Of a stretch of 33,622 bases of DNA, positions 17,404-24,393 are shown piece after piece. The stretch comes from Saprospiraceae bacterium (GTDB lineage: Bacteria; Bacteroidota; Bacteroidia; Chitinophagales; Saprospiraceae). The number at the start of each line of letters is the position of its first letter. Position 1 is the stretch's first letter. The stretch lies in the NCBI GenBank assembly GCA_013361075.1, contig JABWAJ010000003.1, forward strand, positions 1 through 33,622, given 5' to 3'. The translations under genes and the position numbers were made by a program. The notes under the pieces are model-generated. The model did no database searches, had not been told where the DNA came from, and was given only the letters and a program-made list of their open reading frames with translations.

Positions 17404-18165
17404 TCAAGGCTGCTTTGAAATACAGTGGTGTGCATAAAGCGCAGCCCCTACCGTACCCGCAGCGTTGAGCGATTGAGCCGGTGTTACACGGCACTCTGTA
17501 GTAATGAAACGCCGGTAGTTTTCGAAATCCCGGCTAATACCACCACCTATGATGATGAGGTCTGGAGACAAAATCCTTTCGATGTAGCAAAGGTATTCAT
17601 TGATGCGGCCCCCCCATTCTACCCAGGAAAGTCCTTCTTTGTCTTTTACAGAGCTTGCCGCATAGCGTTCGGCGATCATGTTATGGAGCAGGATGTGGCC
17701 AAACTCCGTATTGGGGGCCAGTTTGCCATCCAGAAAAAGCGCAGTTCCGATTCCTGAACCTAAAGTTATCAGCAATACCGTTCCTTTCTGGTCTTTGCCC
17801 GCGCCAAAAGTCATTTCTGCCATACCCGCTGCATCGGCGTCGTTGGTAGCAAAAACCTGGCACCCGGAGGTTTCCGAAAAAATTTGCTCGATGTTGACGT
17901 TTATCCAGGATTTATCAATATTCGAGGCGGTAAGGGCGACGCCTTTTTTTACAACCGAAGGAAACCCACACCCAACCACACCCTGGTAATTGTCGTGCAT
18001 TTTAACGAGTTTCGCAAATGCGATGGCCATTGCCTCGGGGGTTGCGGGTTTTGGGGTTTCAACCCGTTGCCGGTCGGCTACAAGTTTCCCTGTCTTTACG
18101 TCCACAATGGCACCTTTCATCCCGGAAGCGCCGACATCAATCCCTAATATTTTGTGTTCCTGCAT
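17404..18165 (-). CDS. ppgK: Polyphosphate glucokinase (ROK family)
   Basis: 253 residues. ROK-fold sugar kinase: GIDVGASGMKGA (about residues 8-19) is the first phosphate-binding loop, ATNDADAAGMAE carries the catalytic aspartate region, and LGSGIGTALF is the second phosphate loop. TEFGHI and the length of about 250 residues match polyphosphate glucokinases rather than ROK repressors, which carry an N-terminal helix-turn-helix absent here. The enzyme phosphorylates glucose with polyphosphate, often also ATP. It is cytoplasmic, with no signal peptide. The cysteine-rich zinc motif of many ROK proteins is missing, as in other PpgK sequences. Confidence 0.87.
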   Translation of the reverse strand: MQEHKILGIDVGASGMKGAIVDVKTGKLVADRQRVETPKPATPEAMAIAFAKLVKMHDNYQGVVGCGFPSVVKKGVALTASNIDKSWINVNIEQIFSETSGCQVFATNDADAAGMAEMTFGAGKDQKGTVLLITLGSGIGTALFLDGKLAPNTEFGHILLHNMIAERYAASSVKDKEGLSWVEWGGRINEYLCYIERILSPDLIIIGGGISRDFENYRRFITTECRVTPAQSLNAAGTVGAALYAHHCISKQP

Positions 18166-18181
18166 AACCTGATAGTTGCTG

Positions 18182-19066
18182 TTACTTGATCAGCCGAATC
18201 TTCATGCGTACGTCCTTGGCCGGGCGATCCCGGCTATCTGTCTGTACTGCAGCGATTTCATCAATGACCTCTAATCCTTTTATTACCCTGCCAAAAACGG
18301 TGTATTCCCAATCCAGAAAAGGTGCGCCGCCTGATTCCAGATAAGCCTGGCGTTGGGCTGTGCTGTAACGTTTCCTTTTTTGTGATTCCAATTGATCGAG
18401 CGTTTGGTTGTTGACCGACCTGCCGTGTACGATGTAAAACTGCGAACCGGAAGAGCGCTTTTGCGGATTGACCTGATCGCCCTGGCGAGCTGCAGCCAAT
18501 GCACCTTTCAGGTGGATGAGTGTATCGGCGAATTCAGCCTGAACGGTATAATTTGGGCCACCTGCTCCCAGCGATTGTCCGGGTTTTGCGCGTTTTGAAT
18601 CGGGGTCGCCCCCCTGAATCATGAACCCGTTGATGACCCGGTGGAACAGCAGGCTGTCAAAATACTTCTGCTCTGTCAGTTTGACGAAATTCTCCTGGTG
18701 CTTTGGCGTAGAATCGAATAGTTCGACCAGCATGTTGCCGTATTCAGTCTCTATTTCAACCAAACATTTATTGGGCGGTTTGACGTTCAACTCCATTTTG
18801 GCCGTTTTCGTTTTTTTACCCTGAATGGCTTTTAGCTCAACCGTATAAAACCCGGAAGCTTTGTATTCATGGGTTGGCGCTGCTTCGGTGGAGGTATTTC
18901 CGTCTCCAAAATGCCATTCGTAGCGTTCCGCTTTTTCAGATTGGTTGGAAAATTGAATGGCGGCGGGCGCCATGGCCGGTCCCGAATGCGTAAAGCGCGC
19001 AACGGGGCGGTTACAGGCAAAAAGCAGTGTGGCACTTGCCAACAAAAAGAAAATTCGCTGGAACAT
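18182..19066 (-). CDS. Cyclophilin-type peptidyl-prolyl isomerase lipoprotein with N-terminal PKD domain
   Basis: 294 residues. A lipoprotein signal (MFQRIFFLLASATLLFAC) puts lipid on C18. Residues ~22-95 form a PKD domain, with YEWHFGDGNTSTEAAPTHEY and FYTVELKA. Residues ~100-294 form the cyclophilin domain: LLFHRVINGFMIQGGDP, SSGSQFYIVHG and DWEYTVFGRVIKGLEVID. The conserved active-site Phe-His-Arg and Gln are retained. An insertion rich in basic residues (KRKRYSTAQRQAY) lies between the last two motifs. It likely assists folding of envelope or exported proteins. The downstream part is clearly paralogous to the next gene at 19161, which lacks the PKD domain. Confidence 0.9.
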   Translation of the reverse strand: MFQRIFFLLASATLLFACNRPVARFTHSGPAMAPAAIQFSNQSEKAERYEWHFGDGNTSTEAAPTHEYKASGFYTVELKAIQGKKTKTAKMELNVKPPNKCLVEIETEYGNMLVELFDSTPKHQENFVKLTEQKYFDSLLFHRVINGFMIQGGDPDSKRAKPGQSLGAGGPNYTVQAEFADTLIHLKGALAAARQGDQVNPQKRSSGSQFYIVHGRSVNNQTLDQLESQKRKRYSTAQRQAYLESGGAPFLDWEYTVFGRVIKGLEVIDEIAAVQTDSRDRPAKDVRMKIRLIK

Positions 19067-19094
19067 GGAACACGTAAATTATGGATTATGCTAA

Positions 19095-19140
19095 GTTTAT
19101 GCCCGAAACAGGTGGAATAATCCTTGTTTCGGGCATAAAC
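19095..19140 (-). terminator. Strong hairpin between the two cyclophilin genes
   Basis: GTTTATGCCCGAAACA (19095-19110) and TGTTTCGGGCATAAAC (19125-19140) form a perfect 16-bp inverted repeat with a 14-base loop. It lies 21 bases after the stop of the 214-residue cyclophilin and before the start of the PKD-cyclophilin. There is no U-run, so it may stop or slow transcription, or protect the upstream message end. Confidence 0.55.
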
Positions 19141-19160
19141 GCGTGCAAAGAAAAGAAATC

Positions 19161-19805
19161 TTACTCTAAGATACGCACTTTCATACGGACATCCTCCAGT
19201 GGGCGGTTGCTTGCGTCGGTTGGAACCGCTGCAATTTTATCCAAAACATCCAAGCCTTCTACAATTTCTCCGAAAACAGTATAATCATTGTCCAAAAAAG
19301 GCGTCCCTCCGATCTCCTTGTACAACTTGCGCTGCTCCGGGCTGTAGCGAATATTTTGGCGGCGTTCGGTTTCGTCTAAGTAGTTGTCGTCAATTTTTTG
19401 TCCCTGAACTAAGTAGAACTGTGAACCAGACGACATCTTTTGCGGATTGTTGTTGCGCGCCGCTGCCAGGGCTCCGCGAAGGTGAGGGGCACCGATTTCA
19501 GCGTCAAGCTGATAGCCCGGGCCACCCATTCCCAGAGGCGCACCCGGAGGGGCATTGCGGGAGTCGGGGTCGCCGCCCTGTATCATAAACGCACTGATAA
19601 CACGGTGAAACAGAAGGCTGTCGTAGTAGCCTTCTTTGGCGAGCTTAATGAAGTTGTCGCGGTGTTTGGGGGTCGTGTTGTACAACATGACTTTCATGTT
19701 CCCAAAACCCGTTTCAATGACGGCGTAGGTATTTTTTTCTTTCGCGCACGAAGACAGAACAAGGGAAAAAATACCAAACAGGAGTAGTGTGGTTAAACGA
19801 TTCAT
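19161..19805 (-). CDS. Cyclophilin-type peptidyl-prolyl isomerase lipoprotein
   Basis: 214 residues. The lipobox VLSSC puts lipid on C20. The cyclophilin domain fills the rest: LLFHRVISAFMIQGGDP, SSGSQFYLVQG and DNDYTVFGEIVEGLDVLD. It shares the same basic insertion (RRQNIRYSPEQRKLY) and the same C-terminal VRMKVRILE-type ending with the PKD-cyclophilin next to it, so the two arose by tandem duplication. It catalyses cis-trans isomerisation before proline, presumably in the periplasm. The gene 29 bases upstream (stop at 19835) is on the same strand and may share its transcript. Confidence 0.92.
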   Translation of the reverse strand: MNRLTTLLLFGIFSLVLSSCAKEKNTYAVIETGFGNMKVMLYNTTPKHRDNFIKLAKEGYYDSLLFHRVISAFMIQGGDPDSRNAPPGAPLGMGGPGYQLDAEIGAPHLRGALAAARNNNPQKMSSGSQFYLVQGQKIDDNYLDETERRQNIRYSPEQRKLYKEIGGTPFLDNDYTVFGEIVEGLDVLDKIAAVPTDASNRPLEDVRMKVRILE

Positions 19806-19834
19806 AATTTATTACGCATTAGTTGGTTTCCAGT

Positions 19835-20221
19835 CTATTCTTCTTCTTTTAGTGAAGCTGTCTCCGCTTCAAGCTCTTTGAAATAGCGAACAGACAACTC
19901 TTTTAGCAAACTTTCCTGATCTTCGACGCCTTTTATGCCCGCAGGTCTCAACATTTTCCAATGGGGCCATCCATCGGCATCCCGCCCCACGAATTCATAG
20001 TACCCATCGTAGCTCAGCAATTTGCAAACTGCGATGTGCATCAAATCTTGTTTTTCTTCTTTGCTGAAGGATTGTTGCCAGCGGCCCAGTTCCTGAATGC
20101 CAATGAGGAACAACACCGCGTTCAGATCGGGCAGTGTTTCCTTTTTGAAAACATCCTGCACAAAATGCCGCACCTTCAGCCATTCAAAGTCAAGCTCCCA
20201 TTCTTCCATTGTTGTTGTCAT
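19835..20221 (-). CDS. Conserved hypothetical protein
   Basis: 128 residues, acidic, no signal peptide or membrane segment, so probably cytoplasmic. Recognisable features are a Trp-rich N-terminus (MEEWELDFEWLKVRHFVQD), a hydrophobic helix LNAVLFLIGIQELG, and YYEFVGRDADGWPHW in the middle. The last 30 residues look like a charged helix. It was not matched to a named family. Its ATG follows directly on the TAA of the upstream permease gene with no gap, so translation is probably coupled. It may be a small partner of the permease or an unrelated passenger in the operon. A start at the second methionine (MEEWEL) is also possible. Confidence 0.7.
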   Translation of the reverse strand: MTTTMEEWELDFEWLKVRHFVQDVFKKETLPDLNAVLFLIGIQELGRWQQSFSKEEKQDLMHIAVCKLLSYDGYYEFVGRDADGWPHWKMLRPAGIKGVEDQESLLKELSVRYFKELEAETASLKEEE

Positions 20222-21439
20222 TTATTCCTCCCGCATCAGTGCAGGCACCCGCTTTGCGCGCATAGCGGGGGGGAGGGAAGCCAGCAAACCAATGAATAAG
20301 ACCGTTAGCGCAACGATCAAAAAATCCAAAACCCGGGTGCTGATCGGATAGGCTTCGATGATGAAATCTCCGGGTATGGTAATGATGCCGACCGTTTTTT
20401 GAAGGATGACCACCACAATAGCAATGATGAAACCGACAACAACCCCGGCCCCGCACAACAGAAGCCCCTCGGCGAGAAAAATGTTGCGAACGGTATTGTC
20501 TAATGCTCCCATTGATTTGAGGATGGCGATGTCTTTTTGCTTTTCCAGCACAATCATCCAGAGTGCCCCCACAATGTTGAAAGCAACCATCAGCATCATC
20601 AGACTCACAATGGCAAAGCTGAGCCATTTTTCCATTTTCATCAAACGGAAAAACGCCTCTTCCTGTTCATAGCGGTCTTTCACAATGAAGGCATCCCCTA
20701 TCAGGTTTTTTACAGCCTGCTTGACCGCCGGAGTACTTGCGCCGGGTTCGACTTTCAGTTCAATAGAGCTGGCTTCGTTGTTGAATCCCAATAAATCACG
20801 CGCAAACTCAATGGAAGTGATCACATACTGGTTGTCAAAATCCTGCTGGATGACAAATGCGCCTGCAGGGTAAGTAAACCGCTCGCGGAACTGGTTTTCC
20901 ATCGGTCCGGTTTCCTTCCGTTTGGGCATGTACACGGCAATGGGCGTAAAAGGGTCGTTGATGTTGATGCCCAGCTTGTTGTGCATGCCTATGCCCAGTA
21001 CGGCCATGTTTACTTTTCCGTCTATCAGTTGAAAACGGCCATTCCAGATGGAAGAATCCATTTTAGCCACCTTGTTGTAGCTGCTGTCTACTCCTTTCAG
21101 AATCCCGACTTCCTGGTTGTCTTTATAAGAAAAAAAAGCAACTTCTTCCACGGTTTGGGATGCGTAGGCCACCCCTTCTGTACCCCTGATTTGGTCAAGC
21201 AGGAGGGTATCAGCCGGGAAATTTTTGCCTTTGGCAGGCATAATTTTCAGGTCGGGATTAAAATTGCCATACATCCCGGTGATCAGGTCTTCAAATCCGT
21301 TGAATACCGACAGCACCAAAACCAGCGCGGCGGTGCCAATGGAGACACCGAAAACGGCAATGCCAGTGATGATGTTGATGGCATTGGTAGATCTTTTGGA
21401 TGCCAGATAGCGCCGCGCAAATTTAAGGGGAAGGTTCAT
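20222..21439 (-). CDS. LolC/LolE-type ABC transporter permease
   Basis: 405 residues. The N-terminus KFARRYLASKRSTNAINIITGIAVFG and SIGTAALVLVLSVFNGFED is the signature of the LolC/LolE group, whose members extract lipoproteins from the inner membrane. One membrane helix at ~22-45, a periplasmic domain of ~220 residues, then three helices at ~275-300, ~315-345 and ~370-390 give the FtsX-fold layout. DIAILKSMGA is the coupling segment that contacts the ATPase. No ATPase (LolD) gene lies nearby. The C-terminus ends in AKRVPALMREE. Stop and next start are contiguous, linking it to the small hypothetical protein. The dapA stop is 41 bases upstream. Confidence 0.87.
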   Translation of the reverse strand: MNLPLKFARRYLASKRSTNAINIITGIAVFGVSIGTAALVLVLSVFNGFEDLITGMYGNFNPDLKIMPAKGKNFPADTLLLDQIRGTEGVAYASQTVEEVAFFSYKDNQEVGILKGVDSSYNKVAKMDSSIWNGRFQLIDGKVNMAVLGIGMHNKLGININDPFTPIAVYMPKRKETGPMENQFRERFTYPAGAFVIQQDFDNQYVITSIEFARDLLGFNNEASSIELKVEPGASTPAVKQAVKNLIGDAFIVKDRYEQEEAFFRLMKMEKWLSFAIVSLMMLMVAFNIVGALWMIVLEKQKDIAILKSMGALDNTVRNIFLAEGLLLCGAGVVVGFIIAIVVVILQKTVGIITIPGDFIIEAYPISTRVLDFLIVALTVLFIGLLASLPPAMRAKRVPALMREE

Positions 21440-21480
21440 TACAGAAACGGTCCGGTTTTAAGTGAAGAAAGTAGCCGGTT

Positions 21481-22392
21481 TCATACCGGTACACGAGGGC
21501 TTGCTGCGGCCACCTGGTGCATTTCCTGTTGCAATTTTTCTTTTGTCGCTTCCGATAATGCGACCAGGGGCAGGCGTACCTGCCGGGTGCAAAAGCCCAG
21601 TATTTCGAGTGCAGCTTTGATGCCGGCCGGATTTCCCTCTGTGTACAACCAGGGGTGAACGTCCAGCAAGGCGTCATTGAGGCTGCGCGCCGTTTCGAAG
21701 TCCCCTCTGAGCCCCGCGTGCACCATTTCAGAAAACTGTGCAGGGTAAGCATTGCCGATCACCGAAATGACGCCGTCGCCGCCGCAACCCAATATGGGGA
21801 GCGTGAGCGGGTCATCGCCCGAAATGACCAAAAAACCTTCCGGCCTGCGTTTCAAAATTTGCATCGCCTGTACCAGATCGCCGCTTGCTTCTTTTACCCC
21901 GATGAATTTGGAACTGCTGTTGGCCAGACGAAGCAGCGTATCTGCACTGACATTGGAGGCTGTTCTGCCCGGCACATTGTAGATAATCAGTGGCAGCGGA
22001 GACGCTTCAGCAACAGCCATGTAATGCTGGTAGATGCCTTCCTGATTGGGTTTATTGTAAGAAGGGCTGCTCGACATAATGGCCGAAACGCCCTGGAAAT
22101 CATAACTTTTGAGCTCTTCCACCAGCCGGGCCGTATGGTTGCTGCCGAAAAAACCCGCAACGACCGGTACCCGGTTTGCCGTCACTTTGATGGTAAAATC
22201 CAGTACTTCCCGGCATTCCTGCGCACTGAGCGTGATGGCCTCGCCGGTTGTACCCAAACAAACGAGATAGTCAACTCCGCCCGTAATGATGAACTCGATG
22301 ATCCGCCCCAACGCCGGATAATCAATTGTTTTATCCTCATGAAACGGCGTGATCAGTGCAACGCCGATGCCTCTAAACTTCAATGGGGACAT
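21481..22392 (-). CDS. dapA: 4-hydroxy-tetrahydrodipicolinate synthase
   Basis: 303 residues. DapA condenses pyruvate with aspartate semialdehyde in lysine and meso-diaminopimelate synthesis, so it feeds peptidoglycan. The Schiff-base lysine K167 in FIGVKEASGD, the catalytic Y138 in IIYNVPGRTA and the TT pair at 48-49 in CLGTTGEA are all present. The N-terminus GIGVALITPFHED is standard. It overlaps the upstream DUF6913 gene by 20 bases, which implies translational coupling. It belongs to the leftward cluster accA - DUF6913 - dapA - permease. Confidence 0.95.
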   Translation of the reverse strand: MSPLKFRGIGVALITPFHEDKTIDYPALGRIIEFIITGGVDYLVCLGTTGEAITLSAQECREVLDFTIKVTANRVPVVAGFFGSNHTARLVEELKSYDFQGVSAIMSSSPSYNKPNQEGIYQHYMAVAEASPLPLIIYNVPGRTASNVSADTLLRLANSSSKFIGVKEASGDLVQAMQILKRRPEGFLVISGDDPLTLPILGCGGDGVISVIGNAYPAQFSEMVHAGLRGDFETARSLNDALLDVHPWLYTEGNPAGIKAALEILGFCTRQVRLPLVALSEATKEKLQQEMHQVAAASPRVPV

Positions 22393-22933
22393 GCTTTGCG
22401 TTTGTTTTTTTTAGCACCGATTCCATTTGCTCAATGAAATGCGGCAGAGAAGGTCGCCGGGAAACATCAATCATGAGGTCGAAATACCACTCGCTGTCCA
22501 TCTCCGGACCCACTTTAAAGCTGGCCTGTGACAAAGCCACGATATAGGTAGCCGGTACTTTGGCTTTCGTATCCAGGTTGATGAGCATATCAAACTTCTG
22601 ATCTATAAAAGCCTCTACATGCTCACTCTTGGGGCACAACGCCCAGTTCAGCTGTTTCCGTCCGAAAGACAGAAAAGGCAGGCTGGAACTATCTTCCGGC
22701 TGGTCTTCCAGATAAAAACCCATCAGCTGCACTTTTTTATTGCGCTCCCTTAGCTTTTGAGCATACCGCAGAACAATTTCCCGGGTAGCCGGCTCCGTGG
22801 CATCGAACAACAAGCCGATGCTCTGGCAGGAGTCGAGGTTAACCGGCTTTCTGGATGCCGGTGCGGGTCTGGTGCGCAGTCGCTTTTCCAGGAAGTAGCG
22901 GTGGGCAGCCAGTCGTATATGGTGAGGAATCAT
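22373..22933 (-). CDS. DUF6913-like hypothetical protein
   Basis: 186 residues, no signal peptide. The segment SIGLLFDATEPATREIVLRYAQKL, then KKVQLMGFYLEDQ, then FDMLINLDTKAKVPATYIVALSQASFKVGP follows the pattern of the DUF6913 family, which in Bacteroidota often lies next to dapA. Its function is unknown. The FDxLINLD-type block resembles part of a nucleotide- or glycan-binding fold, but that is only a resemblance. The end overlaps the start of dapA by 20 bases, and accA ends 36 bases upstream. A role tied to the envelope would fit the neighbours but is not shown. Confidence 0.75.
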   Translation of the reverse strand: MIPHHIRLAAHRYFLEKRLRTRPAPASRKPVNLDSCQSIGLLFDATEPATREIVLRYAQKLRERNKKVQLMGFYLEDQPEDSSSLPFLSFGRKQLNWALCPKSEHVEAFIDQKFDMLINLDTKAKVPATYIVALSQASFKVGPEMDSEWYFDLMIDVSRRPSLPHFIEQMESVLKKTNAKHVPIEV

Positions 22934-22969
22934 AGCTTGTGGCGGTTGATGTATGTGATGTTTTCCCGT

Positions 22970-23962
22970 TTATTTCTTTTTTGCAGGCGTCACCTCGTTT
23001 TCTTCCGGCAAGGCCAGATCATAAACGCCCATTCCGGCAAATTTATTGATCCGGGCCTCAATGCGTTCGTCCGGGTTCATGTCGATCAACTCTGAGAGGG
23101 ATTTTTTGATTTGTTTTTTCAGCAGCTTTGCCATTTCTTCCGGATTGGAATGCGCGCCGCCGACCGGTTCTTTGATGATGCCGTCAATGAGTTTGTTTTC
23201 AAACATGTGGTCGGCGGTCAGCTTCAGCGCTTCTGCAGCCCGTTCTTTGTAATCCCAGCTGTGCCATAGAATAGAAGAACAGGATTCCGGCGAAATCACA
23301 GAATACCAGGTGTTTTCGAGCATAAAAACCCGGTCGCCTACGCCGATACCGATGGCACCTCCGGAAGCACCTTCTCCAATGATGACACAGATGGTGGGTA
23401 CCCGAAGCTGGGCCATTTCAAAAAGGTTGCGGGCGATGGCTTCTGCCTGGCCGCGGTCTTCGGCCTCAATACCCGGGAAAGCGCCCGGCGTATCGATGAG
23501 GCAAATGACCGGAAAGTTGAAGCGTTCGGCTATTTTCATCAGGCGCAGGGCTTTGCGGTAGCCCTCCGGATAGGCCATGCCAAAATTGCGGTACTGCCGC
23601 ATTTTGGTATTGATGCCTTTCTGGTGGCCAAGGATAACCACCGTTTGGCCGTCAAGGCTGGCTAAGCCACCTACAATGGCTTTGTCATCCTGAATGCAGC
23701 GGTCGCCGTGCAATTCCACGAACCGTTTGCACATCTGGCTGATGTAATACAGGGTGTAAGGGCGCTCCGGATGCCGCGACAACTGCACTTTTTGCCATCC
23801 GGTCAGGTTTCCGTAAATTTCCTTCCGCGTGTTTTTTATCTTGTTTTCCAGTTCTTTGAGCATGTCTGAAACGTCCAACACGCCTTCTTCACCCACTTGT
23901 TTGATCTTTTCAAGTTGTTCGTACAACTTTTCTAAAGGCTTCTCAAATTCCAGAAAGACCAT
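22970..23962 (-). CDS. accA: Acetyl-CoA carboxylase carboxyltransferase subunit alpha
   Basis: 330 residues, normal for the family. AccA with AccD transfers the carboxyl group from biotin to acetyl-CoA in the first step of fatty-acid synthesis. The N-terminal helices (FEKPLEKLYEQLEKI), WQKVQLSRHPERPYTLDY-like segment, HGDRCIQDDKAIVGG, NFGMAYPEGYRKALRLM, IDTPGAFPGIEAEDRGQAEAIA and GEGASGGAIGIGVGD are all highly conserved. The C-terminus is a Lys-rich tail. It heads the leftward cluster through dapA, with a -7 box at 24004-24011. Confidence 0.97.
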   Translation of the reverse strand: MVFLEFEKPLEKLYEQLEKIKQVGEEGVLDVSDMLKELENKIKNTRKEIYGNLTGWQKVQLSRHPERPYTLYYISQMCKRFVELHGDRCIQDDKAIVGGLASLDGQTVVILGHQKGINTKMRQYRNFGMAYPEGYRKALRLMKIAERFNFPVICLIDTPGAFPGIEAEDRGQAEAIARNLFEMAQLRVPTICVIIGEGASGGAIGIGVGDRVFMLENTWYSVISPESCSSILWHSWDYKERAAEALKLTADHMFENKLIDGIIKEPVGGAHSNPEEMAKLLKKQIKKSLSELIDMNPDERIEARINKFAGMGVYDLALPEENEVTPAKKK

Positions 23963-24003
23963 GTGCTTGTTGTTTTTAGTTTCGAGCCTTGAGGCACAAA
24001 GGA

Positions 24004-24011
24004 CAAAGTTA
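24004..24011 (-). promoter_or_regulatory. -7 box for the accA cluster
   Basis: The minus strand reads TAACTTTG, a full match to TAnnTTTG, 41 bases before the accA ATG. No convincing -33 element was found at the usual distance. Confidence 0.5.
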
Positions 24012-24070
24012 GCAATAAGGTGGTAGTTATTGGAGGGCGAGAAAAAAAATGAAACTTTTTCTCCACAATA

Positions 24071-24103
24071 TTTGCTTTATTCTACAATACAAGCATATCT
24101 TTG
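24071..24103 (+). promoter_or_regulatory. Bacteroidota-type promoter of tRNA-Asp
   Basis: TTTG at 24071-24074 and TATCTTTG at 24096-24103 are separated by 21 bases, close to the Bacteroidota consensus TTTG-N19/20-TAnnTTTG. The tRNA begins 38 bases after the -7 box. Confidence 0.7.
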
Positions 24104-24141
24104 CACTCGCTTTACAGAACGAAGGTTCTTGCAGCAAAAAA

Positions 24142-24215
24142 GGTTCGGTAGTTCAGTCGGTTAGAATACCTGCCTGTCACGCAGGGGGTCGCGGGTTCGA
24201 GTCCCGTCCGGACCG
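24142..24215 (+). tRNA. tRNA-Asp (GTC)
   Basis: 74 bases. The acceptor stem GGTTCGG pairs with CCGGACC (one G-T wobble) and is followed by the discriminator G. The anticodon GTC is at 24176-24178 within CTGTCAC, and the T arm reads CGGGTTCGAGTCCCG. CCA is not encoded. The gene is complete. It immediately precedes the integrase-bearing element, and tRNA 3' ends are frequent integration targets for tyrosine recombinases. Confidence 0.96.
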
Positions 24216-24240
24216 CTTAGATTTTCACAATTCAATTCTT

Positions 24241-24282
24241 GCAAAGCCTGCATCGTAGCCACGATGCGGGCTTTGCTGTTTT
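24241..24282 (+). terminator. Rho-independent terminator after tRNA-Asp
   Basis: GCAAAGCCTGCATCGT (24241-24256) and ACGATGCGGGCTTTGC (24261-24276) form a 16-bp stem with one G-T pair and a four-base loop, followed by TGTTTT. It is the strongest terminator-like hairpin in the window. Confidence 0.85.
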
Positions 24283-24319
24283 ATGGCCAGCCTTTCAGAG
24301 AAAAACTTTTTGTTTAAAC

Positions 24320-24356
24320 TTGATTATTTTTAATCGTTTTTGATTATTTTTAATCG
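24320..24356. repeat. Two tandem 17-bp palindromic repeats before the integrase
   Basis: TTGATTATTTTTAATCG occurs at 24320-24336 and again at 24340-24356, a 20-base period, about two helical turns. Each copy holds the inverted pair GATTA-TTTT-TAATC. They lie 38 bases upstream of the integrase ATG. They could be operators for a repressor or accessory (arm-type) sites for the recombinase. Confidence 0.7.
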
Positions 24357-24367
24357 CGTTTTTCTCA

Positions 24368-24391
24368 CCTCTTTCTAAAAAAATTTAGAGG
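24368..24391 (+). promoter_or_regulatory. Hairpin over the integrase start region
   Basis: CCTCT (24368-24372) can pair with AGAGG (24387-24391), or CTAAA (24375-24379) with TTTAG (24384-24388). The AGAGG is the only purine-rich site before the integrase ATG at 24394. The fold could hide the start region and limit integrase synthesis. Confidence 0.35.
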
Positions 24392-24393
24392 CC

